Positions 59,209 through 64,000 of a stretch of 64,000 bases of DNA are shown here, piece after piece. Source of the DNA: Tunturiibacter gelidiferens (lineage in GTDB: Bacteria; Acidobacteriota; Terriglobia; Terriglobales; Acidobacteriaceae); contig NZ_JACHEB010000002.1 in NCBI RefSeq assembly GCF_014201335.1, positions 186,001-250,000 of the forward strand, in the 5' to 3' direction. Numbering within the stretch: position 1 is the stretch's first letter; every line of letters starts with the position of its first letter. The position numbers and the translations under genes are program-made. Under the pieces are notes generated by a model, which made no database searches, was not told where the DNA came from, and worked only from the letters and a program-made list of their open reading frames with translations.

Positions 59209-60717
59209 TTGCGACGTTCGATAAAAAAAGTGCTGATTGCGAACCGCGGGGAGATTGCGCTGCGGGTAATTCGTGCGTGCCGGGAGGTGGGGGTGGCCAC
59301 GGTGGCGGTCTACTCGGATGCCGACCGGGGGGCACTGCATGTGCTGCATGCGGATGAGGCATACCGGCTGGGTCCGGCACCTGCGGCTGAGAGCTATCTG
59401 CGTGGGGATCTAATACTGGATGTGGCGCGTCGGACGGGGGCGGATGCGATTCACCCTGGGTATGGGTTCCTGTCGGAGAATGCGGAGTTTGCGGAGGCCT
59501 GTGCGGCGGCGGGAGTGACGTTCATTGGGCCTCCGGCTAGCGCTATGCGGGTGTTGGGGTCGAAGACGAGGGCGCGGCAGGCGGCGGATGCGGCGGGAAT
59601 GCCTCGTGTTCCGGGGAGCGTGACCGGGCTGGCGGATGTGGCGGAGGCGGTGCGCGTGGCTGCCGGGATTGGGTATCCGGTGATGCTGAAGGCTGCGGCC
59701 GGCGGCGGCGGCAAGGGAATGCGGGCGGTGTCGCGGGCCGAGGATCTGGCGGCGGCGTTTACGGCTGCCAGCAGCGAGGCAGAGCGGAGCTTTGGGTCGG
59801 GTGAGGTCTACCTGGAGAAGCTGGTCGAGCGGCCGCGGCATATCGAGATCCAGTTGATGGCGGATGAGCATGGGAGCTGCGTGTATCTGGGCGAGCGGGA
59901 GTGCTCGGTGCAACGACGGCATCAGAAGGTGATCGAAGAGGCTCCTTCCGCTGTTGTCGGAGAGGATCTGCGGCAGAGGATGGGCGAGGCTGCGGTCCGG
60001 CTTGCGCTTTCGGCTGGGTATGTGAACGCGGGGACTGTCGAGTTTCTGGTGGACGATAAGGAGAACTTCTACTTCCTGGAGATGAATACGCGGCTGCAGG
60101 TGGAGCATCCTGTGACCGAGATGGTGACTGGATTGGATCTGGTACATCTGCAGCTTCGCGTGGCGATGGGCGAGCCGTTGCCGCTGACGCAGAAGGATGT
60201 GCGGCTGCGCGGGCATGCGATTGAGTGCAGGATCTATGCGGAGGACCCTGAGAATCATTTTTTCCCGTCGCCGGGGTTGATTACGCGGCTGATTCAGCCG
60301 AGCGGGCCGGGGATCCGGGAGGACTGCGCGGTGTATGAAGGGTGGAATGTGCCTCTGGACTACGACCCGATGCTGTCGAAGCTAGTGGCGTTCGGGGAGA
60401 CGCGAGAGCAGGCCATCGATCGGATGCTGCGGGCGCTCGATGAGTATGTGATTGGCGGGATCAAGACCAACATCGGACTGTTCCGGCGGATTTTGATGGA
60501 TGAAGATTTTCGTGCGGCCCGGATCGATACGGGATATCTGGAGAGGCTGCTGGCGGAACCGGACGCTCCGGTCGAGGAGGATGTCCCTGAGGACGTGGTG
60601 GCGCTTGCGGCGGCGTTGTTTGCGGCGTCAGCGCGACGGGAGACGGCGGCGGTGGCTGATTTGTCCGAGGAGAGCCGGTGGGCTGTGGCGGGGCGGCGGG
60701 AGGGGTTGCGTCTGTGA
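59209..60717 (+). CDS. accC: Biotin carboxylase subunit of an acyl-CoA carboxylase
   Basis: A 502-residue ATP-grasp enzyme that carboxylates biotin on its carrier protein. Signatures are KKVLIANRGEIALRVIRACRE, DAIHPGYGFLSENAEF, KAAAGGGGKGMR (ATP binding), EYLEKLVERPRHIE-type segment, GERECSVQRRHQKVIEEAP and FLEMNTRLQVEHPVTEMVTGLD. The core ends near residue 450. About 50 extra residues follow, ending SRWAVAGRREGLRL, which resembles the junction to the BT domain in MCC/PCC alpha subunits. The start is TTG at 59209. The next gene overlaps by 4 bp and carries the biotinyl domain. Confidence 0.92.
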   Translation: MRRSIKKVLIANRGEIALRVIRACREVGVATVAVYSDADRGALHVLHADEAYRLGPAPAAESYLRGDLILDVARRTGADAIHPGYGFLSENAEFAEACAAAGVTFIGPPASAMRVLGSKTRARQAADAAGMPRVPGSVTGLADVAEAVRVAAGIGYPVMLKAAAGGGGKGMRAVSRAEDLAAAFTAASSEAERSFGSGEVYLEKLVERPRHIEIQLMADEHGSCVYLGERECSVQRRHQKVIEEAPSAVVGEDLRQRMGEAAVRLALSAGYVNAGTVEFLVDDKENFYFLEMNTRLQVEHPVTEMVTGLDLVHLQLRVAMGEPLPLTQKDVRLRGHAIECRIYAEDPENHFFPSPGLITRLIQPSGPGIREDCAVYEGWNVPLDYDPMLSKLVAFGETREQAIDRMLRALDEYVIGGIKTNIGLFRRILMDEDFRAARIDTGYLERLLAEPDAPVEEDVPEDVVALAAALFAASARRETAAVADLSEESRWAVAGRREGLRL

Positions 60718-61202
60718 CGGTTTGGCTTGAGGTAGAGGGAGAGAAGCGGCGAGTGGAGCTTCCAACTGAGATTGGCGGCAGGGTGGAGTGCTCGGTCGAT
60801 GGGCGCCCGGTTGTGGCGGATGTTAGGGTGCTGCAAGCTGGGGTGATGTCGTTGCTGATTGATGGGCGGCAGTACCGGTGTGTTCTGGATGGCGATGGGG
60901 TGGTGATTGGTGGGCGGCGGTTCGGGTTTGAGGTGACGGATCCGCGGTCTTTGCAGGGGCGACGTGGGGCTGGAGCTGGTACAGATGGGCCGCGGCCGGT
61001 GAAGGCTCCCATGCCGGGCCGGATGGTGCGGGTTCTGGCTGAGGTGGGCGATGAGGTCGAAGAGGGCCAGGCGCTTCTCGTGATTGAGGCGATGAAGATG
61101 CAGAATGAACTGAAGTCGCCGAAGACCGGACGGGTGGCCAGGATCGCGGTTGCGGTGGGAGACGCGGTGGGATCTGGCGATGTGCTGGTCGTAGTGGAGT
61201 AG
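60714..61202 (+). CDS. Biotin carboxyl carrier protein with BT-like N-terminal domain
   Basis: 162 residues from the GTG at 60714, overlapping the carboxylase stop as GTGA, with GGGAGGGG upstream. Residues 1-75 look like the beta-rich BT domain of acyl-CoA carboxylase alpha subunits (LEVEGEKRRVELP; LQAGVMSLLIDGRQYRCVLDG). Residues 90-162 are a biotinyl domain: PVKAPMPGRMVRVL and the biotin lysine in IEAMKMQNEL. Together with the upstream ORF it makes a complete BC-BT-BCCP alpha subunit in two pieces. No carboxyltransferase gene is nearby. Confidence 0.9.
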   Translation: MTVWLEVEGEKRRVELPTEIGGRVECSVDGRPVVADVRVLQAGVMSLLIDGRQYRCVLDGDGVVIGGRRFGFEVTDPRSLQGRRGAGAGTDGPRPVKAPMPGRMVRVLAEVGDEVEEGQALLVIEAMKMQNELKSPKTGRVARIAVAVGDAVGSGDVLVVVE

Positions 61203-61261
61203 TCAGGCTTCGGTCTCGTGGTGTCGGTCGTAGTCAGCATCGGTCCTCCTTCCCGTTCGTT

Positions 61262-61550
61262 GACCCCCTCCCCCTTTGAGGGGTATTTTGCGCGTAAATT
61301 ATTTAGAATCATAGGCTTGGAAAGAGTTGGTGTCTGCAAAATATTGATTCCAGATGGTTTACCTGCAAAATATTATGAATAAAGGAGTTACTTGATAACG
61401 GTAAAGGCCCCCGATTCGCTCGGAGGCCTTTTTGTTTTCCTTGCTTCAAGTATATCGGCTGGCGCATAACTGATACGCCACGCGAATGTGCTGGATTGAC
61501 GCGGTGATTTGCTGTTCAGGGGCTTGACAGGGTTTGACGGATATTGAGAG
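61262..61550 (+). repeat. Intergenic repeat module copy B
   Basis: It begins with a C/T-run block (CCCCCTCCCCC) and GTATTTTGCGCGTAAATTATT. CTGCAAAATATT then occurs at 61334 and 61363, exactly 29 bp apart, with AAAGGAGTTA at 61381-61390, the same word that repeats at 29 bp in copy A. A terminator (61403-61434), GCCACGCG at 61477-61484 and TTGACAG from 61524 follow in the same order and spacing as copy A (338-612). Confidence 0.7.
61403..61434 (+). terminator. Rho-independent terminator inside repeat module B
   Basis: AAAGGCCCCCGA pairs with TCGGAGGCCTTT with one C-A mismatch (loop TTCGC), followed by TTTGTTTT. It serves the biotin carboxylase pair. Confidence 0.85.
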
Positions 61551-61911
61551 GGGAGTCTTTGGTCAGTGTTCGGATGTCGTCCGAGCGAATGCCCGAGCCT
61601 TTGCGATCAGGCCGTAGAGGATGAGCCCCCTGTTGATCACTAGATAGAAACGCTCTTGTCGTTCACTTTACGATTGCTGGCGAGAAGCCGACTTAGAAAA
61701 AACGATCGGCTAGACCAAGCCTGTCGAGCGGCGTTACGGCGGCCCAGATATCCCGTATCGCGTTGCGGCTACCGGGCCGCCCGCCGACATACTACTCATG
61801 ACCGACGCACCCTTCCAGGATGCAGAGGCGTGAGCAATTTGTTGCAGCAAGTTTGTGAATCTCGTGGGAAGATATCGACGCCGAAGAATGTACAAGGTGC
61901 CGAGCAATTTG
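61551..61911. other. Intergenic stretch with no recognised gene
   Basis: Nothing is recognised between the end of repeat module B and the GH3 stop. An 89-codon open frame (61656-61925, plus) is Arg/Cys-rich, has no RBS and runs into the GH3 3' end, so it is treated as spurious. The 10-base word GAGCAATTTG appears twice (near 61831 and 61903). Confidence 0.5.
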
Positions 61912-64000
61912 CTAAGGCAGCTTGACCACCTCGTGAAGCGGAAGGTCACGCGAGGACGCTCCGACGGATAGGGTGTAGGAACCTGGAACAGCCTTCCAAG
62001 TGTCCGTCTTCTCATCGAAGACTTGCAGCATTTTGGGATCTATGTGCACCTCAGCGACTTTGCTTTCGCCAGGTTGCAGCGCAAGATTGGCCCACCCGAC
62101 CAGGCGGCGTGGTGGCTCTCCGGCTGAGGATGGCAAGGACGCATAGACCTGAGCGATTTCTTCTCCCGCTCTCTGCCCGGTGTTCTTGACCGCGAAGGAG
62201 ACGGTAAGCGTGTCTGCCGCGATCTTCAGGTCTGAGTAGCTATAGGTGGTGTAGGAAAGCCCGTGGCCGAAAGGAAAGAGCACATCCTTATTCTCGGCGT
62301 CGTACCACTTATAGCCGACCTTCAGCTTCTCGTCGTAATAGATTTGGAAAGGCGGCAGGCCCGCACCCATCTCCGCCATGATCGCGTTCATGGTGTCCTC
62401 CAGTTTCAACTCGGAAGCGTCGGGCGGCTTGACGAGAACGGGGTGGGGCAAGTCGGCATCACGGAGGGGAAAGGTCGCGGCGAGCTTGCCCGATGGATTG
62501 ATCTTTCCTGAGAGAACGGCGGCAATGGCCTCAGCGCCACGAATGCCGGGATACCAGGCTTCGACGATTCCGCTCACCTGGCCAGCCCATGGCATAGTTG
62601 CTGCCGTTCCCGTCTCAAGAACGACAATGGTTTTCGGGTTCGCTTTCGCCACTGCTTCGATGAGCTCGTTTTGTTTGGGATCGAGACTCAGCGTTTCAAG
62701 ATCTTTCGTCTCGGCTTCCCATTGATAGCCGAACACGATCGCGACATCGGAACGGTGGGCTAACTCGCTTGCTGCGGCAAGGTCCTCGCCGGAGTTGTAA
62801 GTCACCTTCGCGTTCGGCAGAGCTGCCTGGATCGCGCTCAAAGGCGCATCACGAAGCCATGCTGGCCGGATCATAGAATCGAACGGGCCGGAGCCGGGCG
62901 GCGGAGGTGGGATGGGATTGCCGCCGGGAGAATCGACCTGAGCCGAGCCGCCGCCCGAAAGAACGCCGACATCCGCATGGCCGCCAATCACTGCAATCGT
63001 CTGCTGCTTGCTCGGATCGAGCGGTAGCACTGCGTTTTTGTTCTTAAGGAGGACGATGCTCTTCTCAGCTAGCCGTTGCGCCACCTCAAAGCCATGATTT
63101 ACATCGACGACTTTCCTCTCGACAGGAAAATCAACAAGACCGGCAGAGAACTCAGCCCGGAGGATGCGGAGAACGTGATCGTCGAGTTCAGCCTGTGAGA
63201 CTTCGCCTGACGTAACGGCCTTCTTCAATTCGCTGCCATAGTAGAAGTCATCGGGCTGTTCCATATCGAGGCCAGCGTGCGAGGCTTTCGCTGCACTGTG
63301 GGTTCCGCCCCAGTCGGAGACGACGAAACCGTCGAAGTTGAAATCCTTCTTCAGCACGTCTTTCAGAAGGTAAGAGTTTTCGCATGCATAGGTGCCGTTG
63401 ACTCGGTTGTAGGCGCACATGACTGCGGCAGCCTTGGAAGTCTTCAGTGCGATCTCAAACGCCAAGAGGTCGGATTCACGCATAGATCGCTCGTCTATGT
63501 TGGCGTTCACTGCATACCGTCCGCTCTCCTGATCGTTGATGGCGTAATGCTTGATGTCGCCGATCACGTGCTGGTCCTGCTCGCCAAGCATGACGTTGCC
63601 GTCGAGCGTTCCCGCGAGGAGCGGGTCTTCTCCCATGTATTCGAAGGTTCGTCCGTTGCGCGGTTCGCGCGTAAGGTTCACACCGCCGCCGAGCGACATG
63701 TTGTAACCCTGCGCACGCAGTTCGGTGCCGATCAAAGCACCATATTCATACGCCGCCTTGGGGTCCCAGCTTGAAGCTGCGCCAAGGTTGCTGGGCAGTG
63801 CGGTCGCGTATCGGCCGTTCGCTTCGTCCCGCGTCACACCATAGGCTGCGTCGGCCATCTGGATTGCAGGAATGCCGAGCCGCGGAACCCCCACTGAAAA
63901 CCCTGCACCACCGTTCGAATCGGAAGGACCTGGGTGTTCGCCTACCATGCCCTGACCATGAACGATGGCGATCTTCTCGTCCAGCGTCATCTCCTTCAAC
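61912..64000 (-). CDS. GH3-family beta-glucosidase (5' end beyond window)
   Basis: About 696 C-terminal residues are visible; the reading frame is open to the window edge and the N-terminus is missing. The GH3 (alpha/beta)8 domain starts near MTLDEKI and contains GDIKHYAINDQESGR and the nucleophile aspartate in GFVVSDWGGTHSA. The (alpha/beta)6 sandwich follows (SIVLLKNKNAVLPLD through GVVEAWYPG-like GIVEAWYPGIRGAEA), then FPFGHGLSYTTYSYSDL leading to a C-terminal fibronectin-III-like domain. It hydrolyses beta-glucosides or related oligosaccharides. It lies convergent to the biotin carboxylase genes. Confidence 0.92.
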   Translation of the reverse strand, partial: LKEMTLDEKIAIVHGQGMVGEHPGPSDSNGGAGFSVGVPRLGIPAIQMADAAYGVTRDEANGRYATALPSNLGAASSWDPKAAYEYGALIGTELRAQGYNMSLGGGVNLTREPRNGRTFEYMGEDPLLAGTLDGNVMLGEQDQHVIGDIKHYAINDQESGRYAVNANIDERSMRESDLLAFEIALKTSKAAAVMCAYNRVNGTYACENSYLLKDVLKKDFNFDGFVVSDWGGTHSAAKASHAGLDMEQPDDFYYGSELKKAVTSGEVSQAELDDHVLRILRAEFSAGLVDFPVERKVVDVNHGFEVAQRLAEKSIVLLKNKNAVLPLDPSKQQTIAVIGGHADVGVLSGGGSAQVDSPGGNPIPPPPPGSGPFDSMIRPAWLRDAPLSAIQAALPNAKVTYNSGEDLAAASELAHRSDVAIVFGYQWEAETKDLETLSLDPKQNELIEAVAKANPKTIVVLETGTAATMPWAGQVSGIVEAWYPGIRGAEAIAAVLSGKINPSGKLAATFPLRDADLPHPVLVKPPDASELKLEDTMNAIMAEMGAGLPPFQIYYDEKLKVGYKWYDAENKDVLFPFGHGLSYTTYSYSDLKIAADTLTVSFAVKNTGQRAGEEIAQVYASLPSSAGEPPRRLVGWANLALQPGESKVAEVHIDPKMLQVFDEKTDTWKAVPGSYTLSVGASSRDLPLHEVVKLP

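Noticed and set aside
61656..61925. An 89-codon plus-strand ORF before the GH3 gene
   Set aside because: It has no RBS, unusual Arg/Cys composition and no family features, and it overlaps the 3' end of the GH3 gene.
1..64000. CRISPR arrays, tRNA/rRNA genes, IS elements, prophage or toxin-antitoxin modules
   Set aside because: I looked on both strands and saw no regular spacer-repeat array, cloverleaf-like sequence with a T-loop consensus, transposase, integrase or phage structural gene.

Overview
The window looks like a chromosomal segment of an Acidobacteriota genome, most likely order Terriglobales (Edaphobacter/Terriglobus/Granulicella-like). This is inferred from gene content, not from a database search. 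The markers are a 1232-residue Oar-type TonB-dependent receptor with an N-terminal carboxypeptidase-regulatory domain, an ADOP-type MacB/FtsX permease, a hopanoid glycosyltransferase tail, frequent GTG/TTG starts, and several families of GC-rich palindromic intergenic repeats. No rRNA, tRNA, CRISPR array, insertion sequence or prophage was seen. Coding density is high and most genes have housekeeping or cell-envelope roles.

Layout. 1-7.1 kb: end of an hpnI-like gene, an SGNH lipoprotein, alr, an alpha/beta hydrolase, a small ORF overlapping a Gfo/Idh/MocA oxidoreductase, a small TonB-domain protein and a DoxX-like membrane protein. 7.3-12.5 kb: an MDR oxidoreductase, a DUF4292-like lipoprotein, mltG, ruvX, greA and a CDP-alcohol phosphatidyltransferase. 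12.7-15.6 kb: poxB with an overlapping KTSC gene, and a divergent isoaspartyl peptidase. 15.9-25.1 kb: the large TonB-dependent receptor, then secreted or metabolic single genes (papain-fold-like protein, nucleoside hydrolase variant, NIPSNAP protein, hexose-6-phosphate mutarotase, Maf). 25.1-32.7 kb: M20 peptidase, lpxC, folK, the ADOP permease, a CADD-like candidate pABA synthase and a PLP decarboxylase. 33-46 kb: an AI-2E-type permease with a B12-domain-like tail, DUF2252, a TPR protein, Zn alcohol dehydrogenase, an MFS efflux pump, aldo/keto reductase, multicopper oxidase and an AcpA-like phosphoesterase. 46-59 kb: tgt, then after three inserted genes yajC-secD-secF, tonB-exbB-exbD-exbD plus a decayed third exbD, an ABC permease/ATPase pair and a TPR lipoprotein. 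59-64 kb: a biotin carboxylase/BCCP pair and the 3' part of a GH3 beta-glucosidase.

How they work together. SecDF-YajC supports protein export. TonB-ExbB-ExbD energises outer-membrane receptors such as the one at 15.9 kb. lpxC, alr, mltG and hpnI contribute to LPS, peptidoglycan and hopanoid synthesis. folK and the CADD-like enzyme lie within 4 kb of each other, which suggests a folate link.

The least explained material is non-coding. Four repeat families occur: (i) a 29-bp tandem unit feeding into a terminator, followed by a conserved 3' half, at both ends of the window; (ii) elements of roughly 100-155 bp carrying GTCAC-TTC-GTGAC hairpins, one of which supplies the stop codon of a CDS; (iii) hairpins with constant flanks and a variable stem (three copies); (iv) a 48-57 bp tandem repeat that shares its end with family iii. 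The best protein-level leads are the CADD-like enzyme, the exbD relic, the AI-2E/B12-like fusion and the two-gene acyl-CoA carboxylase alpha subunit.
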